A stretch of 64,000 bases of DNA from Salsipaludibacter sp963735045 (GTDB taxonomy: Bacteria > Actinomycetota > Nitriliruptoria > Nitriliruptorales > Nitriliruptoraceae), in assembly GCA_963735045.1 (NCBI GenBank), contig CAVTIZ010000001.1, forward strand, positions 1-64,000, in the 5' to 3' direction. Numbering within the stretch: position 1 is the first letter of the stretch; each line of letters opens with the position of its first letter. This document shows positions 51,888-60,704 of the stretch, piece after piece. The notes under the pieces were generated by a model. That model had not been told where the DNA came from. It saw only the letters and a list, made by a program, of their open reading frames with translations, and did no database searches. The position numbers and the translations under genes were made by a program.

Positions 51888-52289
51888 ATGCCCACCTACG
51901 AGTACGCCTGCAAGGACTGTGGGGAGCACCTGGAGGTCGTGCAGTCGTTCCACGACGACGCGCTGACCGAGTGCCCCACCTGCCACGGCACCCTGCGCAA
52001 GGTCTTCTCGGCCGCGGGCATCATCTTCAAGGGCTCCGGCTGGCACAGCAAGGACTATGCCGCGGCGCGTCCCGGTGGGGCCGACGGCGGCAACGGCTCG
52101 TCGGGGTCCTCGGAGGGCGCCAGCACGTCGTCGTCGGAGTCGTCGTCATCGGACTCGTCGTCGGACTCCGGGACGTCGTCGAGCTCCGGGACGTCGTCGG
52201 ACTCCGGGACGCCGTCGAGCTCGTCGGGTGGGGACTCCTCGGGTGGGGGCTCCACGGGCGGGGGCTCCTCGTCGGACTCCTCGGACTGA
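51888..52289 (+). CDS. FmdB-family zinc-ribbon protein with Ser-rich tail
   Basis: A 133-residue protein. MPTYEYACKDCGEHLEV and TECPTCHGTLRKVFSAAGI form the FmdB zinc ribbon (two CxxC pairs), ending KGSGWHSKDY. The remaining half is almost only Ser, Gly, Asp and Thr. The tail is encoded by short direct DNA repeats (about 52125-52215). ATG with GGAGG upstream. FmdB-like proteins in this locus are of unknown role. Confidence 0.88.
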   Translation: MPTYEYACKDCGEHLEVVQSFHDDALTECPTCHGTLRKVFSAAGIIFKGSGWHSKDYAAARPGGADGGNGSSGSSEGASTSSSESSSSDSSSDSGTSSSSGTSSDSGTPSSSSGGDSSGGGSTGGGSSSDSSD

Positions 52290-52379
52290 CCACGACACGC
52301 GACCGGCGCCGGCCCGCTCGTCCACAGGACCCCCGGGACACGGCTCGGCCGGCCACTCGTGCGTGGTCCCCTCGCGGCC

Positions 52380-53030
52380 ATGCCCGTCACGTCGCGACAC
52401 GCCTCCGACCCCGCGCCCCGTCGCCGGGGCGTCGCCCGCTGGTCCGGTCCGCTGCCCGGGTGGCCCCGACCCGTCGACCACCTCGTCGAGTCGTGGTGGC
52501 GGTTGCCGGCACGGCTCCGCCTCGTCGCCGTGCTCGTGCTGGCTGCCGTGCTGGTCGTGGGTGTGACCGTGCGCGGTCGTCGGTCGCCCTGGGGCCCGGC
52601 CGTGCCGGTGGTCGTGGCGGCAACCGACACCCGCCCCGGTTCCCCGGTCGTGGGGCAGGTGCGGGACCGGCCGGCCGGACTCGTCCCCGCCGATGCCCTG
52701 GCCACGCCACCGACCCACGCGGTCGCGGCACGACACCTGCGCGAGGGCGAGGTCGTGACGACCGCCGACGTGGCCCGCGACCTCGCCGAGCTCCTGGGCC
52801 CGGACGAGCTGGGGGTCGCGCTCGCCCAGGACCTTCCCGACCTGCCCACCCACGCCCGGGTCGCCCTGCTGGGGACCGCCCTGGACGGCACGGGTCGACG
52901 GCTCGCGGGTGGGCGACTGCTGGCACGCACGGACGGCTGGACCTGGATCGCGGTCCCACGGTCCGCCGGACCGGCCGTCGCCGCCGCCGTGGCGACCGGG
53001 CAGGTGACCGTGGCACTCGCGCCGCCCTGA
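52380..53030 (+). CDS. SAF-domain membrane protein
   Basis: A 216-residue protein with one membrane helix (about 45-67, LRLVAVLVLAAVLVVGVTV) and a SAF-like domain (about 78-140) in which VVVAATDTRPGSPV and HAVAARHLREGEVVTTADV resemble CpaB/SAF repeats. An acidic/Pro region lies between. ATG at 52380 chosen; GTG at 52359 is possible. In other actinobacteria a SAF protein also follows FmdB at this spot. Function unknown; SAF domains occur in pilus and antifreeze-like proteins. Confidence 0.75.
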   Translation: MPVTSRHASDPAPRRRGVARWSGPLPGWPRPVDHLVESWWRLPARLRLVAVLVLAAVLVVGVTVRGRRSPWGPAVPVVVAATDTRPGSPVVGQVRDRPAGLVPADALATPPTHAVAARHLREGEVVTTADVARDLAELLGPDELGVALAQDLPDLPTHARVALLGTALDGTGRRLAGGRLLARTDGWTWIAVPRSAGPAVAAAVATGQVTVALAPP

Positions 53031-53097
53031 GACGCGCGCCGGGCAGGGGTACGGTCACCTCGCCCCGTGGGGGCAGACCGTCTGTCGAGGACCTGCC

Positions 53098-53949
53098 GTG
53101 TTGACCGCCATCCTGCTGGGCATCGTCCAGGGCCTCACCGAGTTCCTGCCGGTGTCGTCGTCGGGCCACCTGCAGATCATCCCGTACCTGTTCGGCCTCG
53201 ATCCCGGCCCGCTGGCCTTCGACGTCGCCGTGCACGTCGGGACCCTCGGGGCGGTCGTGGCCTACTTCTGGGCCGACCTGTTGGAACTGGCGCTCGGGCT
53301 GGTCGGTGCCGCGGGACGCACCGGGGAACGCGCCAGCCGCGCGCGTCGCGAGGTCGGACTGCTGGCCGTGGCCTCGGTACCGGCGGCCGTCGTCGGCTGG
53401 GCCGTCGCCGACGTGTTCGAGGACCGCTTCGGGGACCCACGGGTCGCCGCGGTGATGCTGTTCGTGACGGCCGCCGTGCTGCTGGCGGCCGAGCGCCTGT
53501 ACGCGCGTCGCGAGGAGACCGGTGCGACGACGGCGTCGGCCCGTGACGCGGTGCCGATGGGCGTCGCGCAGTCCCTGGCGATCCTGCCGGGGCTGTCGCG
53601 CTCGGGCGCCACGATCGCCACGGGCATGGCCGCGGGGATGACCCGTGCGGCCGCGGCCCGTTTCTCGTTCCTGATGTCGATCCCGGTCATCCTCGGCGCC
53701 TTCGTGGTCGAACTGCCCAACCTCGACGCGAATGCCCTGGCCGGCACGGGCTACACCGTCCCGGACGTGGTCGCCGGCACCATCGCCGCCGCCGTGTCCG
53801 GCTACCTGGCGGTGCGCTGGCTGATGCGGCTGGTGAGCAACGACACCCTCCGCGGGTTCGCCTACTACGCCATCGCGCTGGGTGCGATCACGCTGATCGC
53901 GTCGCTGTTCCTGGGCGACCCGCTGCCTGCCCAGATCCCGGCGGGCTGA
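53098..53949 (+). CDS. uppP: Undecaprenyl-diphosphatase
   Basis: BacA/UppP recycles undecaprenyl pyrophosphate, the lipid carrier for peptidoglycan and surface glycans, and gives bacitracin resistance when raised. The two catalytic blocks VQGLTEFLPVSSSGHL and LPGLSRSGATIA are intact in a 283-residue, roughly eight-helix protein. GTG start. Followed by a strong hairpin. Confidence 0.95.
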   Translation: MLTAILLGIVQGLTEFLPVSSSGHLQIIPYLFGLDPGPLAFDVAVHVGTLGAVVAYFWADLLELALGLVGAAGRTGERASRARREVGLLAVASVPAAVVGWAVADVFEDRFGDPRVAAVMLFVTAAVLLAAERLYARREETGATTASARDAVPMGVAQSLAILPGLSRSGATIATGMAAGMTRAAAARFSFLMSIPVILGAFVVELPNLDANALAGTGYTVPDVVAGTIAAAVSGYLAVRWLMRLVSNDTLRGFAYYAIALGAITLIASLFLGDPLPAQIPAG

Positions 53950-53952
53950 CCA

Positions 53953-53992
53953 CGGCCACGGCGCCGCCCCCGGAGGAGCGGCGCCGTGGCCG
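53953..53992. terminator. Strong bidirectional terminator hairpin
   Basis: A 15-bp perfect stem (53953-53967 with 53978-53992) and 10-base loop sits between uppP and the convergent isomerase-like gene. It is the longest perfect hairpin found in the window. There is no T-run on either strand. Confidence 0.75.
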
Positions 53993-54009
53993 GTGGTGGT
54001 GCGGTCGGG

Positions 54010-54870
54010 TCAGTAGCGCAGGTTCCGCAGGTAGTCGAACCCGGTCTCGGCGAACTCCAGCGCGTCCGCGGGGGCGTCGTTCTCGGTGATGTACTCCTTG
54101 ACGCCCGAGTCCTTGCGCGCGGCGAAGATGCGCTTGAAGTCGATCGTGCCCTCACCGGGGTCGGCGAAGAAGCCGTCGGCGGCCTTGTCCTTGACGTGGA
54201 ACTGCAGGAAGCGGCCCTCGTCACGTGAGAACACCTCGACGGGGTCGGCGCCCCCGGTGACGGCCCAGTACAGGTCCAGCTGCATGTGCCCGATGAACTC
54301 GTCGAGCAGCACGTCGTAGGCCTGCACCCCGTTCTCGACGGTGGTGAACTCGGCGTCGTGGTTGTGGTAGCCGTACTCGACCCCGGCAGCCTGCATGGCC
54401 TCGGCGACGGGGTTGAGCTCGTCGACCAGCGCACGCCACTGGTCCAGGGTGGGGTACCGCGCGAACGGGAAGTTGGTGTACGTGACGCCCAGGTCCAGCG
54501 ACGCCTGGACCGCCCTGCCCGGGTCCTTGTCCCCATTGTGGAGGCTGGTGGGCTGGAGGTCGTAGCTGCGCAGGGTGTCGCCGAGCTCGCTCCAGCTCAT
54601 GCCGTAGTTGGTGTAGGGCTCGACCTTGCGGTAGCCGATGTCGCGCAGGGTGTCGAAGACCATCGAGCGGTCGCTGGCGGTGCGCGTGATGCTGCGCAGG
54701 CTGTACAGCTGGATCGAGATCTTCCCCCGCGGCACGGGGCGCTTGCCCGCCGGGGAGGCCGAGGCCGACGTCAGGCCGGAGCCGGCCGTCGCCGCCGTGA
54801 GGCCGAGGGCGGCGATCGTGGCGTTGCGCAGGAACGCGCGACGATCCATCGTGCGTGGGGAGAATTCCAT
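54010..54870 (-). CDS. Tat-exported sugar phosphate isomerase/epimerase-like protein
   Basis: A 286-residue TIM-barrel (AP endonuclease 2 / xylose isomerase-like) protein. A Tat signal peptide is visible: DRRAFLRNATIAALGL with the twin arginines at 10-11. The mature part has SIQLYSLRSI, EYGYHNHDAEF, MQLDLYWAVTGG and FHVKDKAADG, the metal-binding pattern of this superfamily. The substrate is probably a sugar outside the membrane, not defined. ATG 54870 has AAGGATC upstream. Confidence 0.85.
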   Translation of the reverse strand: MEFSPRTMDRRAFLRNATIAALGLTAATAGSGLTSASASPAGKRPVPRGKISIQLYSLRSITRTASDRSMVFDTLRDIGYRKVEPYTNYGMSWSELGDTLRSYDLQPTSLHNGDKDPGRAVQASLDLGVTYTNFPFARYPTLDQWRALVDELNPVAEAMQAAGVEYGYHNHDAEFTTVENGVQAYDVLLDEFIGHMQLDLYWAVTGGADPVEVFSRDEGRFLQFHVKDKAADGFFADPGEGTIDFKRIFAARKDSGVKEYITENDAPADALEFAETGFDYLRNLRY

Positions 54871-55084
54871 GGTGCGATCCTTGGTCGGGGGTACCCGTGG
54901 ACTGCCGGGGTCGGGGCATCCGGCCGAGGGCCGGCGTGGCGGCGAGTCGGCGGCGAGGCGATGGCGCAGGCCGGTGCGACGCGTCCAGTTCCGCGGGAAC
55001 CCCACGGTAAGCGCGCACATCCAGCAATTCAATGACTTCAGATGTCCGAACGAACAAACTTCTCCGAAACCGTGTCCCGGGGCG

Positions 55085-55636
55085 TCACGACCCGATCGGG
55101 TCGGCGGTCCCGGCGGCCTGGTCGACCAGGCCCAGTCGTTGCCGGGCACGCTCGGACCGCGGTCCGACGTCCACGCGCCGGGTCGCGGCCGCCATGCCGA
55201 AGCGGGGCATGTTGGCATAGATCCCCTCGAACTGGCCCGGCGCGACGGCGTAGGTCTCGTGCCAGATCCCGACGTCGTCGGCCGCCTGCATCTCGCGGTT
55301 CCAGCGGTGCCAGGCGGCCAGGTGCGGGCTGTCGCGGTCCGTGGCGAACGCCAGCAGCTGGTCCATCGAGTCCCAGTACTGCAACGACAGCGTCGTGCGA
55401 CCACGCGAGAAGTTCTCCACGTGCAACAACCCGAGGTCGGGCTGGCGGGCCAGGGCATCCATCATCGCCGGCATGGCACGCGCGACCCACCACCACCGTC
55501 GCACGGCGAGGAGGTTGTTGACGCGCGCCCCGATCAGGAAGACCACGAGGGGGCGATCGACGACGGCGGTGGCGCGGGCGGCATGCACGTCGGTGTGCCA
55601 CCAGGTCGTCGTCCCGGATGCAGTCTGGTCGGCCAT
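55085..55636 (-). CDS. DUF4188-family protein
   Basis: A 183-residue protein with the DUF4188 arrangement: VVFLIGARVNNLLAVRRWW, PDLGLLHVENFSRGRTTL, LQYWDSMDQLLAFA and HETYAVAPGQFEGIYANMP. The fold is likely a monooxygenase-like ferredoxin domain; function unknown. ATG at 55636. It diverges from a TetR gene, so it is the probable target of that regulator. Confidence 0.85.
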   Translation of the reverse strand: MADQTASGTTTWWHTDVHAARATAVVDRPLVVFLIGARVNNLLAVRRWWWVARAMPAMMDALARQPDLGLLHVENFSRGRTTLSLQYWDSMDQLLAFATDRDSPHLAAWHRWNREMQAADDVGIWHETYAVAPGQFEGIYANMPRFGMAAATRRVDVGPRSERARQRLGLVDQAAGTADPIGS

Positions 55637-55667
55637 GGTGTCGTCCCCCGGGCTAGGATGGTTCCGG

Positions 55668-55696
55668 AACGTCGTTTCGTTACAACGTTTCGCAAC
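55668..55696. promoter_or_regulatory. Candidate TetR operator between divergent genes
   Basis: An AT-richer patch contains the palindrome CGTT-AC-AACG (55678-55687), and, read leftward, two GAAACG direct repeats 13 bases apart. It lies midway between the DUF4188 and TetR starts, where a TetR repressor would be expected to bind. Exact operator is inferred. Confidence 0.45.
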
Positions 55697-55725
55697 ACTG
55701 TCCCCGATCGAGTCGGAGGTGTCAA

Positions 55726-56334
55726 GTGGCACGACCCCGCATCCACGACGACCAGACGCGAGACCACATGGTCGACGTCGCGGGTGCGCTGCTGCGGCGC
55801 GAGGGGCCGACTGCCCTCACGGTTCGCCGCGTCGCCGACGAGGCCGGCGCCTCGACCGGCGCCCTGTACCGCCTGTTCGGGTCCAAGACCGACGTGGTGC
55901 AGGCGATGTTCCACGCCGGGTTCGCCAACCTCGATGCCCACCTCGCCGCCGTCACGGCCTCCGACCCCGTGGACCGGATCCGCGACCTGGCGCTGGCCTA
56001 TCGGGCGGCCGCACGGGAACGTCCCCATCTCTACGACGTGATGTTCGCCTGCCCCTTCCCGGACTTCCAACCGGACGCCCACGACCAGGCCCTGAGCCTG
56101 GGCACCCTGTCCCGGTTGCGCGACGCCGTGGCCGAGGCGGTGGCGGCGGGACGGCTCGCGGGCAATCCCGCGGCCGTCACGATGGGACTGTGGGCCGTGG
56201 TGCACGGGCTGGCGACCCTGGAACTCGCGGGCAGCCTCGAGGCCTGGTCGGATGCCGACGAGGTGTGGGCCACGACCCTGTCGGCCGCGCTGTCGGGGTT
56301 CGCCGTGGCCGACCCCGGACCGCCCCACGCGTGA
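55726..56334 (+). CDS. TetR-family transcriptional regulator
   Basis: A 202-residue regulator. The N-terminal HTH LTVRRVADEAGASTGALYRLFGS is typical of TetR. The ligand-binding half is helical with WAVVHGLATLEL near its end, like the TetR_C_33-type domains. GTG start with GGAGGT 5 bases upstream. Probably controls itself and the divergent DUF4188 gene. Confidence 0.9.
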   Translation: MARPRIHDDQTRDHMVDVAGALLRREGPTALTVRRVADEAGASTGALYRLFGSKTDVVQAMFHAGFANLDAHLAAVTASDPVDRIRDLALAYRAAARERPHLYDVMFACPFPDFQPDAHDQALSLGTLSRLRDAVAEAVAAGRLAGNPAAVTMGLWAVVHGLATLELAGSLEAWSDADEVWATTLSAALSGFAVADPGPPHA

Positions 56335-56337
56335 CCG

Positions 56338-57774
56338 TCAGGCGGCCGCCGCCACGACCTCCCAGACTCGTTCGACGTGCTCGCGTCGGGTCCACGTGGC
56401 CCCGACGGACACGCGCAGGAAGCGCTGCCCGTCCACCTCCGACGCCGCCAGTGCCAGGTCGGGCGGCGCCGTCACGGCGTCCAGGAACTGGTCGTTGCGG
56501 TCGGGATCGACGTGGCGCAGGCTCACCAGCGCGAACGGTGTCGGCGCCACCAGTTCGAGGCGGTCGTCGGCCGCGACCCGAGCGGCCAGCCACGTCGCCC
56601 ACTCCAGGTGCTCGCGGATGCGTGCGCGCAGGCCGTCCACGCCGAAGGACCGCAGCACCCACCACAACTTCAGTGCCCGGAAGCGACGACCCAGCGGGAC
56701 GTGCCAGTCGCGGTAGTCCACCACCTCTCCCGAGTCCGAGGCGACGTTGCGCAGGTACGGGGGCACGATCGACAGGGTGTCGACCAGGACCGCCCGGTCG
56801 GCCCACCACGACAGTGAGCAGTCGAAGTTGGTGAACAGCCACTTGTGGGCGTTGGTCACGTAGGAGTCCGCGAGGTCGAGCCCGTCCTGGTGGTGGCGCA
56901 GGTCCTCACACAGCATCGCGGTCCCGGCGTAGGCCGCGTCCACGTGGTGCCACAGGCCCTCCGCCGACGCGATCTCGCCGACGGCCCGGACCGGGTCGAC
57001 GGCGGTCGTGCCGGTGGTGCCGACGGCCGAGCACACGAAGGTCGGCACCAGTCCGGCTGCCCGGTCGGCGCGCACGGCCGCCACCAGGGCGTCGGGGCGC
57101 AGTGCGAACACGTCGTCGACGTCGACCAGCCGGACATGTCCGTACCCGGCGACGCGCGCACCCTTCTCGATCGACGAGTGGGCCTGGGTCGAGGCGTACG
57201 CGACGCAGTCGCCGGCGGCCGCGCCCGCCGCGACGGCCCGTTCGCGGGCGACCACCAGGGCCGTGTGGGTGGCATCGGAGGCCGACAGCTGGATGACCCC
57301 GCCACCCGGGCCGGTGTCGACCCGCCACGACGCCGGGAGCCCGAGGTCCTCGACGAGCCAGTCGAGCACGGTCGACTCGACCTCGGTCACGGCCGGGGAG
57401 GTCGACCACAGCATGCCCTGCACGCCCAGCCCCGCCGACACCAACTCCCCGAGGATCGACGCCGGCGAGGAGTTGGCCGGGAAGTAGGCCATCCACCCCG
57501 GGTGCTGCCACTCGGCCAGGCCCGGGACGACCACCTCGTCGAGGTCGGTGAGCCAGTCGGCGAAGGGCTCGGGCCCGCGCGGGGCATGGGCGGGCAGCCC
57601 TCGGCGGACGTCGCCCGGCGCCACGGTCGACCACACCGGCCGGTCCTCCAGCGTGGCGAGGTGGTCGGCGACCCAGTCCACCGCGGCGTGCCCGTTGCGA
57701 CGGAACGCGTCGAGGTCGAACGGGTCCTCCGGCGCCGGGTCCACGGCCGGGTCGACGTCGTCGCTGCTGGCCAT
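56338..57774 (-). CDS. Group II PLP-dependent (aromatic) amino-acid decarboxylase
   Basis: A 478-residue decarboxylase of the aromatic-L-amino-acid group. WQHPGWMAYFPANSSPASI, HVDAAYAGTAM and the PLP lysine in NAHKWLFTNFDCS are conserved, with a C-terminal RVSVGATWTRREHVER. Likely decarboxylates a tryptophan-, tyrosine- or Dopa-like substrate to an amine. ATG 57774. It ends 3 bases from the convergent TetR gene. Confidence 0.9.
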   Translation of the reverse strand: MASSDDVDPAVDPAPEDPFDLDAFRRNGHAAVDWVADHLATLEDRPVWSTVAPGDVRRGLPAHAPRGPEPFADWLTDLDEVVVPGLAEWQHPGWMAYFPANSSPASILGELVSAGLGVQGMLWSTSPAVTEVESTVLDWLVEDLGLPASWRVDTGPGGGVIQLSASDATHTALVVARERAVAAGAAAGDCVAYASTQAHSSIEKGARVAGYGHVRLVDVDDVFALRPDALVAAVRADRAAGLVPTFVCSAVGTTGTTAVDPVRAVGEIASAEGLWHHVDAAYAGTAMLCEDLRHHQDGLDLADSYVTNAHKWLFTNFDCSLSWWADRAVLVDTLSIVPPYLRNVASDSGEVVDYRDWHVPLGRRFRALKLWWVLRSFGVDGLRARIREHLEWATWLAARVAADDRLELVAPTPFALVSLRHVDPDRNDQFLDAVTAPPDLALAASEVDGQRFLRVSVGATWTRREHVERVWEVVAAAA

Positions 57775-57983
57775 GTCGGCGGTCCTCGGTCGGCTCCCGG
57801 TCCGGCAGCCGAGCCTAACCACGCGCCCGAGCCGGCCGAGCACGCGCCCGGGTGAACACGAGGCCAACGATTCGTCAGCAGATCGTCATCTCGCGGCCAG
57901 CCGTCGTTCGACCGGGCGCTCGTAGCGTCCGGCATGTCGCGGCCGTCGCCCCGGCACCCACCCCCCACCGAGGACGACCAACC

Positions 57984-60536
57984 ATGGTGCGAACCCGATC
58001 GACTCGACCACCCGCTCGTCGCCGAGCCCGGCGTGCCATCGCCGCGCTGCTGGCGACCGTCGGCCTCCTCGCCGCCCCGGCCGCGGTGTCGTCGGCCGAC
58101 GACGGCAACGACGACCAGGCCGAGGCGACGGCCGACGGATGGGCCTACGAGTCGCTGTTCACCGTCGGCGACTCGATCGACGACTACACGCCGCCTGGCG
58201 TCCTCGACGGCCTGCATGCGACCCGCGACGGCGACCACGTCGTCGTCGTCGCCAACCACGAACTGACCCCCGGCTCCGGACCCACCTACACCCTGGCCAA
58301 TGGCACCGAGCTGGACGGCGCACGCGTGTCGCGGTTCGTCATCGACGCCGCCACGCACGAGGTGGTCGAGGCCGGTCCGGCCTTCGACGCGATCATCAAC
58401 CGCGCCGGCCAGGACGTCGACGACCCGGGCGACCTCGACAACGACGGCCTGTCGCGCCTGTGCTCCGCCCACGGCTACGACGCCGGGGAGTACGGATTCG
58501 TCGACGACCTGTTCCTGACCGGGGAGGAGGGCACGGACGGCACCGAGTTCGCCCTGGACCTGGCCAGTGGCGACCTGTGGGCACTGCCGGACCTCGGCCG
58601 GGCCGCGTGGGAGAACGTGACGGCGCTCGACACCGGCACCTCCACCCACGTGGCGTTGCTGGTCGGTGACGACAACGCCGACGCCCCGCTGTACCTCTAC
58701 GTCGGGGAGAAGGACCCGGACGGCAACTTCCCGGCTCGCAACGGGCTGGTCGGTGGCCAGCTCCACGTGTGGGTCCCGAACGGCGCCAACGCACCCACCT
58801 CGCCCCAGGAGTTCAACGGCACGGGGCGCACCAGGCGAGGCAGGTTCGTCCCGATCGATGCGCGCGACGCCGGCCGGGCCCGCCTCGACGGGTACGACCA
58901 GCTGGGCTACAAGGACGCCGCGACGCTGCGGGCCGAGGCCCGTGCCATGGGCGCCTTCTTCTTCTCCCGGCCCGAGGACGTCGCCACCAACCCGGCCAAC
59001 CCGGACCAGGCCGTGCTCGCCGACACCGGGCGAGGACGAATCAACCCGGCCGACGACTGGGGCGGGGTCTACGAGATCGAGACCTCCTTCCCACGCGACC
59101 TTGCCCGCATCGTGGACCGAGGGCGACCCCTGTCGGCGATGGTCGAGATCCTCTACGACGCCGACGACACCGGCGACCTCGGACTGCGATCGCCCGACAA
59201 CCTCGACTGGGCCGATGACGGCTTCGTCTACGTCCAGGAGGACCGCGCCACCCAGCTCGACGAGTTCGGGGGCGAGTCCGGCCGGGACGCCTCGATCTGG
59301 CAGCTGGACCCGCGGTCGTCGGAGGTCACCCAGCTCGCGGAGGTCACCGGCGGCGACGAGCTCGGCCAGTGGGAGACCTCCGGCATCCTCGACGTGACCG
59401 ACCTGTTCGACGGTGACCACCTCGACGGGACGGTGCTGCTCGGTGACGTCCAGGCCCACGACCTCGTCACCCCGGAGATCGAGGCGGCGAACCTGGTCGA
59501 GGGCTCGCAGCTGTTCCTGCTGTTCCAGGGGGTTCCGCACGATCCCGTGGGCCACGACGACGCCATCGTGATCGCCCACCGCGGCGCCAGCGGCGAGCGG
59601 CCGGAGCACACCCTCGCGGCCTACCAGCTCGGCATCGACATGGGCGCCGACTACGTCGAGCCCGACCTGGTGCTGACCCGTGACGGCCACCTCGTGGCCC
59701 GCCACGACAACGTGCTGGACCTCACCACCGACGTGGCCGACCATCCCGAGTTCGCCGACCGCAGGACCACCAAGACCGTGGACGGGGTGGAGGTCACCGG
59801 CTGGTTCTCCGAGGACTTCACCCTGGCCGAGATCAAGACCCTCCGCGCCGTGGAGCGAATCCCGCAGGTACGACCCGACAACGCCGCCTTCGACGGCCAG
59901 TTCGAGATCCCGACGCTGGAGGAGATCCTTGACCTGGTGGCGACGCAGCAGGCAGCCACGGGCCGGACCATCGGGGTCTACCCGGAGCTCAAGCACTACA
60001 CCCACTTCCGGGACGAGCTCGGCATGGACATGAACCGTCGTCTGGTCCGCGTGCTCGACGCCCACGGCTACGACGACGCCGACGACGCGATCTTCGTGCA
60101 GTCGTTCGAGGTCCTGCACCTGCGTCGGCTCGACCGGATGACCGACGTCCCGATCGTGCAGTTGATCGGGGGCGACGGCGCGCCCCACGACCTCCAGCGT
60201 CGCGGCAGCGACATCGACTACGAGGCGATGACGACACCCCGACGGCTCCGCCAGATCGCCCGCTACGCCGACGGCATCGGCCCGAGCTTCGTCCCGCGGA
60301 TCCTGACGCTGGAGGGCGGGGCCGCACTGCCGGGCAACGTCACGTCGCTGGTCGACGACGCCCACGCCGCCGGGCTCCAGGTGCACCCGTACACGTTCCG
60401 ACGGGAGAACGTCTTCCTGCCCACCAACTACCAGGACGATCCACTCGGGTGGTTCCGCTTCGCCCTGTCGACCGGCATCGACGGCTTCTTCACCGACAAC
60501 CCCGACCTCGGCGTGGCCGCCACCCAGCCGCGCTGA
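57984..60536 (+). CDS. Secreted PhoX-like (DUF839) phosphatase fused to GlpQ-type glycerophosphodiesterase
   Basis: An 850-residue two-domain exported protein. A signal peptide (about 1-38, basic then ALLATVGLLAAPAAVSSA) is followed by a PhoX/DUF839-like beta-propeller domain (about 45-520), with FSRPEDVATNP and VYVQEDRA. The C-terminal GDPD domain starts IAHRGASGERPEHTLAAYQ (about 530), has VEPDLVLTRDGHLVARHD and ends ALSTGIDGFFTDNPDLGV; catalytic HR, E-x-D and H are present. The two domains could release phosphate from glycerophosphodiesters in sequence. ATG 57984. Confidence 0.85.
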   Translation: MVRTRSTRPPARRRARRAIAALLATVGLLAAPAAVSSADDGNDDQAEATADGWAYESLFTVGDSIDDYTPPGVLDGLHATRDGDHVVVVANHELTPGSGPTYTLANGTELDGARVSRFVIDAATHEVVEAGPAFDAIINRAGQDVDDPGDLDNDGLSRLCSAHGYDAGEYGFVDDLFLTGEEGTDGTEFALDLASGDLWALPDLGRAAWENVTALDTGTSTHVALLVGDDNADAPLYLYVGEKDPDGNFPARNGLVGGQLHVWVPNGANAPTSPQEFNGTGRTRRGRFVPIDARDAGRARLDGYDQLGYKDAATLRAEARAMGAFFFSRPEDVATNPANPDQAVLADTGRGRINPADDWGGVYEIETSFPRDLARIVDRGRPLSAMVEILYDADDTGDLGLRSPDNLDWADDGFVYVQEDRATQLDEFGGESGRDASIWQLDPRSSEVTQLAEVTGGDELGQWETSGILDVTDLFDGDHLDGTVLLGDVQAHDLVTPEIEAANLVEGSQLFLLFQGVPHDPVGHDDAIVIAHRGASGERPEHTLAAYQLGIDMGADYVEPDLVLTRDGHLVARHDNVLDLTTDVADHPEFADRRTTKTVDGVEVTGWFSEDFTLAEIKTLRAVERIPQVRPDNAAFDGQFEIPTLEEILDLVATQQAATGRTIGVYPELKHYTHFRDELGMDMNRRLVRVLDAHGYDDADDAIFVQSFEVLHLRRLDRMTDVPIVQLIGGDGAPHDLQRRGSDIDYEAMTTPRRLRQIARYADGIGPSFVPRILTLEGGAALPGNVTSLVDDAHAAGLQVHPYTFRRENVFLPTNYQDDPLGWFRFALSTGIDGFFTDNPDLGVAATQPR

Positions 60537-60563
60537 GGCCAGCCTGGGGCCACGGCCCCACCC

Positions 60564-60595
60564 GACGGCCCGCGCGTCCCTCCGTGCGGGCCGTC
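60564..60595 (+). terminator. Terminator after the PhoX-GDPD gene
   Basis: GACGGCCCGC (60564-60573) pairs with GCGGGCCGTC (60586-60595), with extra G-U/C-G pairs inside. It lies 28 bases past the stop codon. No clear T-run. Confidence 0.7.
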
Positions 60596-60648
60596 ACCGG
60601 TGTGTGCCCCGACGTCGGCCACGGGTCGTGCCGACCCGGCCCGCCCGT

Positions 60649-60704
60649 GCCTCGTGCTTCCCGCCTCGTGCTCCCCGCCTCGTGCTCGCCGCCTCGTGCT
60701 CGCC
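60649..60704. repeat. 14-bp tandem repeat (four units)
   Basis: GCCTCGTGCT begins at 60649, 60663, 60677 and 60691, an exact 14-base period with variable last four bases. The array ends one base before the -35 of the next promoter. Four units at fixed phase could give several protein contacts, or be a slipped repeat with no role. Confidence 0.7.

Noticed and set aside
57387..60386. A 999-codon leftward open frame antisense to the PhoX-GDPD gene
   Set aside because: Val/Gly/Asp-rich shadow with no homology; the opposite strand has a signal peptide and two recognised domains.
60649..60704. 14-base repeats as CRISPR or iterons of an origin
   Set aside because: No spacers, no replication gene nearby; the array is short and at a promoter.
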